Under the pieces are notes generated by a model. That model was not told where the DNA came from, ran no database searches, and saw only the letters and a list, made by a program, of their open reading frames with translations. From a virus, in the IMG/VR virus record IMGVR_UViG_3300007539_000242, positions 1 through 23,049 of that record: a stretch of 23,049 bases of DNA; one strand, written 5' to 3'. Position 1 is the stretch's first letter; each line of letters opens with the position of its first letter. The position numbers and the translations under genes are program-made. Below are positions 1-8,106 of this stretch, piece by piece.

Positions 1-252
1 GCTTTGACGAAAGAAATGCTTGGTCACATTCGAGGTAAGTTTGGAGCTATTCCACTTCCCGGAGATCAAGTTACTTTGAACGCGGCAGAGCTTTTGTCTT
101 CATCAAAAGAAGAAATGACAAAACTAAAAGAAGAACTAAACAAGATCTTGGATGAAACAACTTATGACAAGCTGATTGAAAAAGAAGCTGCCATGTCTGA
201 GAACACTACAAAATTGTTTGATGACATTCCAGTTGGAATCTTCATGGGCTAA
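1..252 (+). CDS. C-terminal part of a neck protein, possibly gp13-like (partial)
   Basis: The reading frame is open from the first base, so the gene starts upstream and only the last 83 codons are present. The visible part has a charged helical stretch (roughly residues 35-70 of the fragment, rich in Lys and Glu) and ends in DIPVGIFMG. It lies directly before gp14- and gp15-like genes. In T4 and its relatives gp13 lies next to gp14, and short C-termini ending in a hydrophobic I-x-I/F-x-G pattern are what I remember of gp13-like neck proteins in marine T4-like phages. The function is inferred mainly from order: gp13 and gp14 form the collar that closes the filled head and accepts the tail. The next gene begins 12 bases after the stop with an AAGGAG site. 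It could instead be another head-completion protein. Confidence 0.4.
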   Translation, partial: ALTKEMLGHIRGKFGAIPLPGDQVTLNAAELLSSSKEEMTKLKEELNKILDETTYDKLIEKEAAMSENTTKLFDDIPVGIFMG

Positions 253-264
253 GGAGTTTAAACA

Positions 265-756
265 ATGTCAACAAAAAACAAATGGGAAAGACAAGATGCT
301 CCACCACCTCCTCTTTTCTTGGGGCAAAAAGAAAGAGATCTAGTTAAACAAGTCAATGACGAAGTTTTAGAAAGAGTCATTGGGCAAACTATCATCTATT
401 ATCCTATTGATCAAAACATAACACAGTTTCATAACCTCTATGGAGAAGCTATTGAAAAAAGTTATCTTCCTCCGATCAGAGTGCATGCTATGGTTAAGTA
501 CGATAGCCAAACAACTACAACTACCAGATATGGAATCGAAAGGTTGGAGTCTATTTCTGTTGGCTTTCATAAACGAAGATTGACAGAAGACCAAGATCTT
601 TATGTTCGTGAAGGTGATTTTATTCTCCATGGAGAGCTTTTCTATGAGATCACAACCCTAGCCGAACCTAAATGGCTTTTTGGAAGAACAGAACACAGAT
701 TTGAAATATCTGCAAAATGCAGAATAGCAAGAGAGGGTTTGTTCAATGGCAGATGA
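265..756 (+). CDS. Neck / head-tail joining protein, gp14-like
   Basis: A 163-residue protein. After a short proline-rich segment (PPPPLF, residues 13-18) it has a beta-rich body. The segment around residues 44-60 (IYYPIDQN, then LYGEA) and the segment REGDFILHGELFYEI near residues 115-129 follow the pattern of T4 gp14 (a YYVP motif, then EGD-x-I-Y-F-P and LFEI-x-W-x-EP). gp14 forms part of the connector between portal and tail. No membrane segment or signal peptide is seen. The start ATG has AAGGAG eight bases upstream. The stop overlaps the next gene by 11 bases, which suggests coupled translation. The match is by remembered sequence pattern and gene order, not by a search. Confidence 0.5.
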   Translation: MSTKNKWERQDAPPPPLFLGQKERDLVKQVNDEVLERVIGQTIIYYPIDQNITQFHNLYGEAIEKSYLPPIRVHAMVKYDSQTTTTTRYGIERLESISVGFHKRRLTEDQDLYVREGDFILHGELFYEITTLAEPKWLFGRTEHRFEISAKCRIAREGLFNGR

Positions 757-1690
757 CAATACTTTTGAATCTGATTGGGATCGCTTGCCTGATCAGGTTG
801 TTGACGAAAGAATCAAAGAAATTTGGAGAAAGTCTCAGTTAAAAGAACTTCACCCTTCAAATATTGAAAACATTGATGCAGCCCTTTATGAATGGTTGAA
901 CAACAAAATGGATCTTCATGCAGTTTCAAACAAAGGCGCAAAGAAAGTTCCTGTTATCTGGGCTGGAGCGGAAAGAACTCTGCAATCTAAAAGAGATCCA
1001 GAAGAAAGAAGACAAGACGGCGCTTTGATTTATCCCCTAATCACTTTGGAAAGAACTGCAATTTCAAAAAGTTTGACTAGAAAAGGAATCTATTACGGAG
1101 ATATTCCGCCAGAGAATGATTACAGAAAAGGATCAATAAAGATCTCTAGAAGAATCAACCAAGACAAAACACAGAACTTTGCAAACGCTGATGCTCGAAG
1201 GTTTGAAGGGGAAACTTCTGCCCCTGTTAAAAAAGGAATTATCAACTTTAAAACAAGAAAGAAAAACAACAAAATTGTTTTTGAAACTTTGACTGTTCCA
1301 ATGATTGTTTATGTTGACATTCAATATTCTATCAATATTCGAACAGAATATCAACAACAAATGAATGAATTAGTTGAACCTTTCTTGGTTTATACAGGTG
1401 GTGTCAACTATTTTGTATTAGAAAGAAACGATCATCGATACGAATGCTTTGTTCAAGAAGCATATACCGGCCAAAATAACTTGAACAGCATGGGCGATGA
1501 AGCTAGAAACTTTGAAACAAATATCAACATTAAAACTTTGGGATATGTTTTTGGTTCGGGAAATAACCAAGAAACTCCAAAGGTTACAAAAAGAGAGAAC
1601 GCAGTAGAATTCAAAATGCCTAGGGAAAGAGTTGTGGTTAGGCAAAGTCAAGAGTATAACGACATAACTAGATCTAAATATAAGATCTAA
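746..1690 (+). CDS. Tail completion / sheath stabiliser protein, gp15-like
   Basis: A 314-residue protein. The N-terminal third contains KKVPVIWAGAERT followed by LIYPLITLERT (about residues 66-103), a pairing typical of gp15-like tail terminators, where it compares with T4 VPITYASKE and ILPRINL. The centre has a beta strand (VPMIVYVDIQYSI) and a helix (YQQQMNELVEPFLVY) matching the gp15 pattern of an oligomerising strand followed by helix. gp15 caps the tail tube and sheath at the head-proximal end and joins it to the gp13/gp14 neck. The start overlaps the preceding gene by 11 bases. A 66-base gap with a candidate late promoter element separates it from the sheath gene. Family assignment is by pattern and position. 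Confidence 0.6.
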   Translation: MADDNTFESDWDRLPDQVVDERIKEIWRKSQLKELHPSNIENIDAALYEWLNNKMDLHAVSNKGAKKVPVIWAGAERTLQSKRDPEERRQDGALIYPLITLERTAISKSLTRKGIYYGDIPPENDYRKGSIKISRRINQDKTQNFANADARRFEGETSAPVKKGIINFKTRKKNNKIVFETLTVPMIVYVDIQYSINIRTEYQQQMNELVEPFLVYTGGVNYFVLERNDHRYECFVQEAYTGQNNLNSMGDEARNFETNINIKTLGYVFGSGNNQETPKVTKRENAVEFKMPRERVVVRQSQEYNDITRSKYKI

Positions 1691-1709
1691 TTCTATTGGT
1701 CTAATTTAG

Positions 1710-1726
1710 CACTATTTATATTTAAA
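1710..1726 (+). promoter_or_regulatory. Candidate late promoter element before the sheath gene
   Basis: CACTATTTATATTTAAA lies 31 bases before the sheath start. The same 17 bases occur at 6400-6416 before the tape-measure-like gene, and the core CTATTTAT recurs at 15263-15270. The bases TATTTATA are the exact reverse complement of the T4 late promoter core TATAAATA, so orientation is uncertain. Since all genes run on the + strand, a forward element is the simpler reading. Confidence 0.45.
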
Positions 1727-1756
1727 GTTCGTTCTCAATATTAAGGAGAAGATAGA

Positions 1757-4681
1757 ATGTCATCTAGAAAATTTAAATTTATTAGCCCCGGGGTTTTCAC
1801 TAGAGAAGTCGATCAGTCACAAGTGCCCTCCTTGGCTGATGGAATCGGCCCGGCGGTTATCGGCCTTGCAACAAAAGGCCCAGCACTTGTCCCAATCCAA
1901 GTGAGCAGCTACAAAGAATTTGTTGAAACATTTGGCGAGCCTTATCCTGCTTCCACTTATAGTGATGTTTGGCGAGAGCCCGGCTATGCAGTACCTTCTT
2001 ACGCTGCATATGCTGCAAAAGCTTACCTTCGCAATGGGGCTCCTCTCACTTTTGTTCGATTGCTAGGAGATAGGAAGCCTAGTTCTGAAACTGGTGCAGC
2101 TTCTTATGCTGGGTGGAAAATCGGAGAAGGAGCAACCACAGCAGCTTCAACCAATGGCGGAGCCTATGGTCTTTTTATTTTCCCTTCTGGTTCCTTGATC
2201 TCCGGTGCACCAACCGGTAAAAAAACCGCAACTTCACCCGGAGCCCTAGGAGCGGTTTTTTATGTTAATGCTGGTGGGATTGCTCTTAAGCACGAAGAGC
2301 AGACTCCTATGGGCTTGGCATCGGGTCAATCAACTGCTGCTCTGGTCTCATGTTCAGTGGCTTCACCTGCCGGGCCCGGCGGGGAGTGGGACATTAGTAT
2401 TTTTGATGATTCTGGGGCCAATACTGAAAATATTAAATTTAACTTTTCTAAGGATTCTCCAAAATATATTCGAAAAGTTTTCAACACTGATCCGACTAAG
2501 CTGAATAGTACAATTAACTCTTCTACCAAGACTTATTTCTTAGGTGAAACTTATGCTTCTCATTTGGAAGAGGTTGTTACTGCTGCTAGCGCTTCAAGTG
2601 GTAAATTATTTGCAACCATTTTGGCTTTGCAATCTGCTTCTGCTGACTATAATTATGCAGAAAAAAGAATGGGGCTAGCCCATGCTAGTACAGGGTGGGT
2701 CTTTTCTCAGGCAACCACCCTTGCACAGGCGATTCCGTCAGCTAACCAAAAATTGTTCAAGTTTCATGCGATCAACGCCGGCGATTATGATCAGTCTAAG
2801 ATCAAAGTTTCAATTGATAATATTAAATACTCGAAAAATCCGGATGCAACGCAGTATGGCTCTTTTGACGTTGTTGTTCGCCACATTGCCGACTTTGATC
2901 ATAAAAAAGTTGAGCTTGAAAGATTCTCAAACGTCAATATTAATCCAAGATCTGACAAGTATATTGCAAAAGTAATTGGAGATGTGTCGTATGAATGGGA
3001 TTATTCCCAAAGGCGATATCGCGAGCTTGGCAAGTTTGCTAATAACTCAAAGTATATTCGTGTTGAAATGAACGAAGATGTCGAAAAAGCCGCTGTAACT
3101 CAAGAGCTTCTACCATTTGGATATTATTCTGCCCCTAGGTTGAAAAACTTTACCCTTATGTCTGGTTCTACTAAAGTATTTACCGAAGGGCAGACGGACG
3201 TTGATAGTGGAACAGAATCGACATATCATTTTGCTTACGGTGCAGATGATATTTTCAAAGCCAAATATCTTACACATACCGGTCAGGATTTTATCTTTGT
3301 TGGTAACACATCTACTTTTACCGGTTCTGTTTCTTTTCCAAAACTTAAAAACCGAGTTAAAACAAACAACGATCTCAACTTGAGAAAAAGGACGGATGCT
3401 TATTTTGGATTTGATGTTCGAAAGTCTCAAACCAGCACTAGTCCAGTTTTTGATGAAGATGTTGTTGATATTTTAAGAAAACTTCCCGGAACTGTCCCGG
3501 CTGCATCGCAAGTTACAACGGACTATTTCTCATTGGACGAAGTAAAGCAAATTTCTTCAGATCCGGCAGAGTATGAGTGGGAGTTGGATTCATGGTTATA
3601 TACAACTTCATATACAAATGCTCAAGGCTCTTATAAAGCTATTTTGGATGTTGGTCATGACAAGTTCACCATGCCCCTGTTTGGTGGTTTTGATGGGTTG
3701 AATATTACTGAAAGAAATCCGTTCCGGAACAATCAGTGGACGTCAAACTCAAACGAACTTAATAGTTCCACGTTTAGTTCAGTTGTTCGAGCAATTGACT
3801 CTGTTTCAGATCCAGATGTTGTTGATATGAATATTCTTTCTGTCCCGGGGATTTGGAATGAGCAGCTAACTAACAAAGTTATCAATGTTTGTGAGCAAAG
3901 GCAAGATGCTCTTGGGATTATCGACATTGAGGGTGGATATACGCCTTCAACAGATACCTCCAGCGCAGAAACCAGCAGAACAGGCTCTGTTTCTGCAACT
4001 ACTTCTTCTATTGAGTCTCGAAGGTTAAACTCCAGCTTTGCTGCTGCTTATTATCCTTGGGTTTTGATTCGCGATGAATCAAACGGTTCGAATGTTTGGG
4101 TTCCGCCTTCGGTTGCAGCTTTGGGAACCATGGCTTACACTGAAGCTACTTCCGAGCTTTGGTTCGCCCCTGCTGGATTTAATAGAGGTGGCCTTTCCCA
4201 AGGTACTTCTGGTTTGACTGTTATTGGAGTTAGAGACAAGTTGACCAGCGATGATAGAGACGACCTCTACGCTGTTAATGTTAACCCCATTGCTTCTTTC
4301 CCCGCAGAAGGGATTGTTATCTTTGGTCAGAAAACTCTTCAAGCAACTCCAAGTGCTTTGGATAGAATCAACGTTCGAAGACTGCTTATCTTCTTGAAGA
4401 AGAGAATCTCTAGAATTGCAAATACCATTCTCTTTGACCAGAACGTTAAGCAAACTTGGGATCGATTCAAAGGCATTGTTGAGCCTTTCTTGGAGTCTGT
4501 GAAAAACCGACTTGGCTTGGCAGAATACAAACTGATTCTGGATGAAACCACAACTACTCCAGACCTTGTTGATAGAAATATTCTTTATGCAAAGGTTTAT
4601 CTTAAGCCGGCAAGAGCTATTGAATTTATTGCTTTGGACTTCTTTATTACAAACTCCGGAGCAAGTTTCGAAGACCTTTAA
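1757..4681 (+). CDS. 18: Tail sheath protein (gp18-like)
   Basis: A 974-residue contractile sheath subunit. The N-terminus has SPGVFTREVDQSQVP (residues 10-24), the usual opening of phage and pyocin sheaths, followed by GPAVIGLATKGPALVP. The last 105 residues carry the conserved sheath core: RINVRRLLIFLKKRIS near residue 870, then VEPFLESV, and AKVYLKPARAIEFIALDF before the end. This core contains the C-terminal arm that links neighbouring subunits. T4 gp18 has about 659 residues, so the central part here holds roughly 300 extra residues (Ser/Thr/Ala-rich, about 110-600), probably surface domains. The start ATG is preceded by AAGGAGA. It is followed by the tube gene, the expected partner. The identification is secure from both conserved ends and context. 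Confidence 0.95.
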   Translation: MSSRKFKFISPGVFTREVDQSQVPSLADGIGPAVIGLATKGPALVPIQVSSYKEFVETFGEPYPASTYSDVWREPGYAVPSYAAYAAKAYLRNGAPLTFVRLLGDRKPSSETGAASYAGWKIGEGATTAASTNGGAYGLFIFPSGSLISGAPTGKKTATSPGALGAVFYVNAGGIALKHEEQTPMGLASGQSTAALVSCSVASPAGPGGEWDISIFDDSGANTENIKFNFSKDSPKYIRKVFNTDPTKLNSTINSSTKTYFLGETYASHLEEVVTAASASSGKLFATILALQSASADYNYAEKRMGLAHASTGWVFSQATTLAQAIPSANQKLFKFHAINAGDYDQSKIKVSIDNIKYSKNPDATQYGSFDVVVRHIADFDHKKVELERFSNVNINPRSDKYIAKVIGDVSYEWDYSQRRYRELGKFANNSKYIRVEMNEDVEKAAVTQELLPFGYYSAPRLKNFTLMSGSTKVFTEGQTDVDSGTESTYHFAYGADDIFKAKYLTHTGQDFIFVGNTSTFTGSVSFPKLKNRVKTNNDLNLRKRTDAYFGFDVRKSQTSTSPVFDEDVVDILRKLPGTVPAASQVTTDYFSLDEVKQISSDPAEYEWELDSWLYTTSYTNAQGSYKAILDVGHDKFTMPLFGGFDGLNITERNPFRNNQWTSNSNELNSSTFSSVVRAIDSVSDPDVVDMNILSVPGIWNEQLTNKVINVCEQRQDALGIIDIEGGYTPSTDTSSAETSRTGSVSATTSSIESRRLNSSFAAAYYPWVLIRDESNGSNVWVPPSVAALGTMAYTEATSELWFAPAGFNRGGLSQGTSGLTVIGVRDKLTSDDRDDLYAVNVNPIASFPAEGIVIFGQKTLQATPSALDRINVRRLLIFLKKRISRIANTILFDQNVKQTWDRFKGIVEPFLESVKNRLGLAEYKLILDETTTTPDLVDRNILYAKVYLKPARAIEFIALDFFITNSGASFEDL

Positions 4682-4695
4682 TAAAATTGAAATGA

Positions 4696-4714
4696 TTTAC
4701 TAGTTAATAGTAAA
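4696..4714 (+). other. Small AT-rich hairpin between sheath and tube genes
   Basis: TTTACTA and TAGTAAA form a perfect 7-base stem with a 5-base loop (GTTAA). It lies between the sheath stop and the tube ribosome binding site (AGGAG, 4721-4725). There is no T-run after it, so it is not a standard terminator. It might influence stability or processing of the sheath-tube transcript. Confidence 0.3.
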
Positions 4715-4734
4715 ATTAAAAGGAGAACTTAAAA

Positions 4735-5376
4735 ATGGCATTCTGGACTCAGACAACGCCGGGAACGAGAGACCCAAAAAGAGATTTTAGATTTTTACTA
4801 CAAGTGCCCGGAGTCGCAGAACCATGGGCAGTTAAATCAGCGGCAAAACCTAATTGGACTGTAGGTGAAACTCCGCACAATTTTATCAACCATAAGTTTA
4901 AATTTCCGGGTAGAATTACTTGGAATGATGTTCAAGTAGTATTGGTCGACCCAATCGAGCCTTATGATACTACTCTGGGCGTTATGCAATGGCTTAAAAC
5001 TGCTGGATATAGAATTCCTACTACTGGCACTGCAAATGAGCCATATTCGCTGGCGAAGTCGAAAGCAGTATTCAACAACCCCGAACATCGCTTTGGCGCG
5101 CCTAATGGCCAAGGCCCAGCTTCAGGCGGCAACTTTGTTTTGAAGCAGATTGATGCGGAAGGAAATTCTGTTGATGAATGGACTCTTTTTAATGCATGGA
5201 TTAAAGGCTTTTCAGTCTCGCAAAGTAACTATGAAAGTGACAATATGCAACAGATCACTTTAACGATCGCATATGACTACGCAAACTATGAACACAAACT
5301 TAAGCAAGTTAATACTGCTTGGAAAGAAGAAGGTGTTCCAATCAATGATTATACCATCCCCGGAAACAAACAATAA
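4735..5376 (+). CDS. 19: Tail tube protein (gp19-like)
   Basis: A 213-residue protein of the T4-type tail tube family. Family features include DFRFLLQVPGV near residues 20-30, then FINHKFKFPGRITWNDVQVVLVDP (about 50-73), which matches the conserved tube pattern of a charged strand followed by 'W-x-x-V-x-V-x-L-x-D'. A long helix follows (TLGVMQWLKTAGY). The C-terminal GFSVSQSNYESDNMQQITLTIAYDYA is the typical closing sheet. The T4 protein has 163 residues; the extra length lies in the middle loop (about 95-140). Subunits stack into the rigid inner tube through which DNA passes. It directly follows the sheath gene, with AAGGAG before the ATG. Confidence 0.9.
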   Translation: MAFWTQTTPGTRDPKRDFRFLLQVPGVAEPWAVKSAAKPNWTVGETPHNFINHKFKFPGRITWNDVQVVLVDPIEPYDTTLGVMQWLKTAGYRIPTTGTANEPYSLAKSKAVFNNPEHRFGAPNGQGPASGGNFVLKQIDAEGNSVDEWTLFNAWIKGFSVSQSNYESDNMQQITLTIAYDYANYEHKLKQVNTAWKEEGVPINDYTIPGNKQ

Positions 5377-5388
5377 TAAGAGGAATAA

Positions 5389-6210
5389 ATGAGAAACAAC
5401 CAAGAAAGACTTAATCCCACCCAATTCCAACAACCACAACAGCCTCAGCCTCAAGGGGTTTTTTCCTTTGCAGTTCCAACAGAATTTGTTGAACTTCCTA
5501 GTAAAGGAAAGTATTATCCAGAGGGGCACCCTCTTCACATGGTTAAAGAGGTAGAAATCAAACACATGACAGCAAAAGATGAAGATATTTTGTCTTCGCA
5601 ATCTCTTATTGAAAGAGGGATCGCGCTAGAAAGGCTTCTTCAGAATATTTTGATCGATAAAAGGATTGATGTTAATTCACTTTTAAAAGGAGATAAAAAT
5701 GCTTTGCTGATCGCTTGTAGAAAATATGGGTATGGTGTTGACTATGAGGCATCGATTATTTGTAATGATTGTTATAAAAGTTCTTCTTTCTTCTTTGACA
5801 TATCCGGATGGAAAGCCAAAGAAAAGCAAGAAGATGAGCAATTTCAATACGTGGAAAAAGATTTACTTTTTCACACTCAACTTCCAAATTCGAAAGTTAA
5901 TGTTTCTTTTAAACTTTTAAATTCTATAGAGCAGAAAAGATTGGAACAAAAAATCCTAGACAATGATGGAGAAAATGGAAGTAATTTTCTTTTGTCAATT
6001 CTAAATTCAGTCGAAGAATATACAGATATTCAATCTTTTCGAAACTTTGTTGAGCATATTCCGGTTAAAGACGCTGTCTATCTTCGCTCATTGTACAAAC
6101 ATGTAGAGCCCAACATTGAAACCACTTCTCATTTTAAGTGCTCAAATTGTGGCCATGAAGAGGACGTGGAGGTTCCTCTAGGTGTTGGCTTTTTTTGGCC
6201 TGACATCTGA
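5389..6210 (+). CDS. 26: Baseplate hub assembly protein, gp26-like, with zinc-ribbon cysteines
   Basis: A 273-residue protein. After a Gln/Pro-rich leader (residues 10-22) comes FVELPSKGKYYPEGHPL (33-49) and IKHMTAKDEDIL (57-68), the signature opening of the T4 base plate protein family of gp26. Two CxxC pairs, C125/C128 and C251/C254, can form a zinc ribbon. The C-terminus VPLGVGFFWPDI is also family-like. In T4, gp26 acts in hub assembly. Here the gene lies between tube and tape measure, the place where tail assembly chaperones are found in other long-tailed phages. Near its end the message has a run of seven T (6190-6196), and a second open frame (+1) begins in the overlap. The ATG has AGAGGA five bases upstream. 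Confidence 0.75.
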   Translation: MRNNQERLNPTQFQQPQQPQPQGVFSFAVPTEFVELPSKGKYYPEGHPLHMVKEVEIKHMTAKDEDILSSQSLIERGIALERLLQNILIDKRIDVNSLLKGDKNALLIACRKYGYGVDYEASIICNDCYKSSSFFFDISGWKAKEKQEDEQFQYVEKDLLFHTQLPNSKVNVSFKLLNSIEQKRLEQKILDNDGENGSNFLLSILNSVEEYTDIQSFRNFVEHIPVKDAVYLRSLYKHVEPNIETTSHFKCSNCGHEEDVEVPLGVGFFWPDI

Positions 6211-6385
6211 ATATATGAAAAATGTTTATGAGCAATTTTTCTTTTTGCAATATCATGGGAATTGGTCATTTTTAGAAGCTTATAACCTACCTGTTGGTTT
6301 GAGGCGATTTTTTGTTGAAAAGTTAATGGAACAAAAAGAAGCCGAGGCCAAACCATTCGAAGAATCTTCAGAGAAGCTCTCCTAA
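6182..6385 (+). CDS. Small protein overlapping gp26; possible tail chaperone or frameshift extension
   Basis: A frame of 67 residues that overlaps the end of the gp26-like gene by 29 bases in the +1 frame. Its core (YEQFFFLQYHGNWS, then EAYNLPVGLRRFFVEKL) looks like a conserved folded domain and resembles short proteins seen after gp26 in marine T4-like phages, the place of T4 gp51. The start is uncertain. GTG at 6182 has GGAGG (6168-6172) nine bases upstream. ATG at 6215 has no visible ribosome binding site. The third option is no separate start: slippage on the T7 run would fuse this domain to gp26. The C-terminus is acidic and ends before a candidate late promoter. Function is inferred from position only. 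Confidence 0.55.
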   Translation: MLAFFGLTSEYMKNVYEQFFFLQYHGNWSFLEAYNLPVGLRRFFVEKLMEQKEAEAKPFEESSEKLS

Positions 6386-6399
6386 TTAAAATTTAAAAT

Positions 6400-6416
6400 C
6401 ACTATTTATATTTAAA
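6400..6416 (+). promoter_or_regulatory. Candidate late promoter element before the tape-measure-like gene
   Basis: A second exact copy of the 17-base CACTATTTATATTTAAA found before the sheath gene. It ends 20 bases before the ATG at 6437, with the core CTATTTAT 28 bases from it. Two identical copies, both in gene-free gaps, argue for a regulatory role. Confidence 0.45.
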
Positions 6417-6436
6417 AATAAGAAGGATCATGAGGA

Positions 6437-8083
6437 ATGGCCACAGCAGCAGAAGTAAATAAAGCTAGAAAAGTATTAAGAGCAGTTGAACTTAAAATTA
6501 TTCAACTTGAAAGCGATCTGAGAATTGAGCGAGAACCCGCCCGCCGGGCAAAATTGCAAGCGCAGCTTAAGCGGCAGCAAGCCAACCGTCAATCCATCAT
6601 TAATTATCTAGGCACCAGCGGTGGTAGTTTGAACATGTCAGATCTAGCAAGGGGTGTCGGGTCCGCAGCTGTTCTTTCCGGACCATCCTTGTTGAGAGGG
6701 GTAATTAGTAAGATTCCCGGCGTAGGAACAGCTTTAGAAAAAGGCTTGGAGCCGTTCACAGATATTACAAAAAGCATAACTGATGCCGGTAGGGCAGCAG
6801 CCGGCCTTCCTAAAATTTTCGATCGAATAAAACAGCCAGTTTCGAGCATTTCAAAAGACCTTGAGCCAATCGATAAACTTTTTGTCTCTTTAAGGAGAGG
6901 TACGATTGGAGCCGGAGACTTATCGAAAAGACTTATAGAACTTCGAAAAGACACTCTGGCTATCGGAGTATCAAATGAAGATTTAAGAAAAACATATGAT
7001 GCTCTTTTCAAAGCAAATTTAAGCTTTACAGAATATTTGGATAAAAAAGCAGCAGATTCTTTGGTGAAATATGTTTCAATATTAGAAAAATTCGGAGTTG
7101 CTGGAACTCTTACTGGTGATATCTCAAACACCTTATCAAAGCAGCTAGGCTTTGGAGCCACAAAAACAGAAAACTTTCTTAAAAAACTGGCCGGAACAGC
7201 AAAAAGTTTAGGACTTTCTTTGCCGAAGGCATTTCAAGACTTTAAACAAAGCGCCGATCGTTTTGTATTGACTGGAGTTGATCAAATGTCCAGTCGATTT
7301 GCAAAATTACAAGCCCTAACAAAAGCAACCGGGATCTCTACTGGTGATCTGGTTAATACATTTGGCAAAGCGACAGATACATTTGACGGCTCAGTTAAAA
7401 TTTCCGCTAGATTAAATGCAATGTTGGGAACAAATATTAGCGCAATGAAACTACTTCGGAACGATGCTGAACAAAACGTGTCTCTAATCGCAAAGGCTTT
7501 GCGAACTTCCGGAAAAACTTTTGACCAGCTTGGAAAGTTTGAAAAATTAATGCTAATGCAAGCAACTGGCATTAAATCAGCATCGCAGCTTAAATCTTTG
7601 ATGGAAATGTCTCCCGTTGAACTAGAACTTAAACAATTAAGAGGGCAGATGTCCAAAGCCGCTGGTCTTCAGGATGAACTGCGGACACGAGCGACAACTA
7701 GAGCCGAGCTAGTTAAAGGTGTTGGGGAGGTCATGCAAACCAAACAATTAAAGATGGTCTCAGATGCTTTAAAAAGCTCTTTTTCCGCTGCCATGACGGA
7801 TGTCAAAAAAGGCCAAAAACTAGGACAGGCTTTCTTCAGGCAGCAACTAAGAGACATGGAGATATTAACAAATGCTAGCGTTGCGACTCAGGAAACTCTG
7901 CTTTTAAAAACTTTCCCGGAAAAGTTTTCTGCCACAGTGACAAAAGCTCAAGCGCCTCTGGTCGCCGCTTTGAAGCTGCTAGCTAAATCTGTCAAAGTTA
8001 CTTTAGATGAGCCTAGAAGCAAATCTATCAAAGTTACTTCAGATAAGTCTAGAAGTAATACAAAAGTTGGCGGCAAAAATTAA
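6437..8083 (+). CDS. Probable tail tape measure protein (gp29-like position)
   Basis: A 548-residue, Lys- and Ala-rich, mostly helical protein. Residues 1-60 form a likely coiled coil (Arg/Lys/Glu/Gln-rich). Residues 68-115 are Gly/Ala-rich and hydrophobic (GVGSAAVLSG, IPGVGTALEKG), as in the membrane-interacting parts of tape measures. The remainder is helical with few cysteines or prolines. The length is close to T4 gp29 (590 residues), which would mean a tail of about T4 length. It sits after the tube and gp26-like genes and before a tube-cap-like gene, as gp29 does relative to gp48/gp54. A 36-base near-perfect tandem repeat lies at its 3' end. No catalytic motif is visible. Another baseplate or internal virion role is possible. 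Confidence 0.55.
   Translation: MATAAEVNKARKVLRAVELKIIQLESDLRIEREPARRAKLQAQLKRQQANRQSIINYLGTSGGSLNMSDLARGVGSAAVLSGPSLLRGVISKIPGVGTALEKGLEPFTDITKSITDAGRAAAGLPKIFDRIKQPVSSISKDLEPIDKLFVSLRRGTIGAGDLSKRLIELRKDTLAIGVSNEDLRKTYDALFKANLSFTEYLDKKAADSLVKYVSILEKFGVAGTLTGDISNTLSKQLGFGATKTENFLKKLAGTAKSLGLSLPKAFQDFKQSADRFVLTGVDQMSSRFAKLQALTKATGISTGDLVNTFGKATDTFDGSVKISARLNAMLGTNISAMKLLRNDAEQNVSLIAKALRTSGKTFDQLGKFEKLMLMQATGIKSASQLKSLMEMSPVELELKQLRGQMSKAAGLQDELRTRATTRAELVKGVGEVMQTKQLKMVSDALKSSFSAAMTDVKKGQKLGQAFFRQQLRDMEILTNASVATQETLLLKTFPEKFSATVTKAQAPLVAALKLLAKSVKVTLDEPRSKSIKVTSDKSRSNTKVGGKN
7985..8056 (+). repeat. Two tandem 36-base units inside the tape-measure-like gene
   Basis: Units 7985-8020 and 8021-8056 match at 31 of 36 positions by my count and encode two 12-residue units of the form KS-[VI]-KVT-x-D-x-x-RS. 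The repeat is in frame and close to the C-terminus. Confidence 0.85.
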
Positions 8084-8106
8084 AAACTAACCAAAGGAGA
8101 TAAAAA

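Noticed and set aside
1713-1720. T4-type late promoter TATAAATA on the minus strand
   Set aside because: The bases fit exactly, but it would transcribe only antisense to tail genes; the forward motif with constant spacing to starts is preferred. Not excluded without transcript data.
6604-7161. Minus-strand open frame of 185 codons opposite the tape-measure-like gene
   Set aside because: Shadow of a helical Lys/Ala-rich gene; no start site and no conserved motif.
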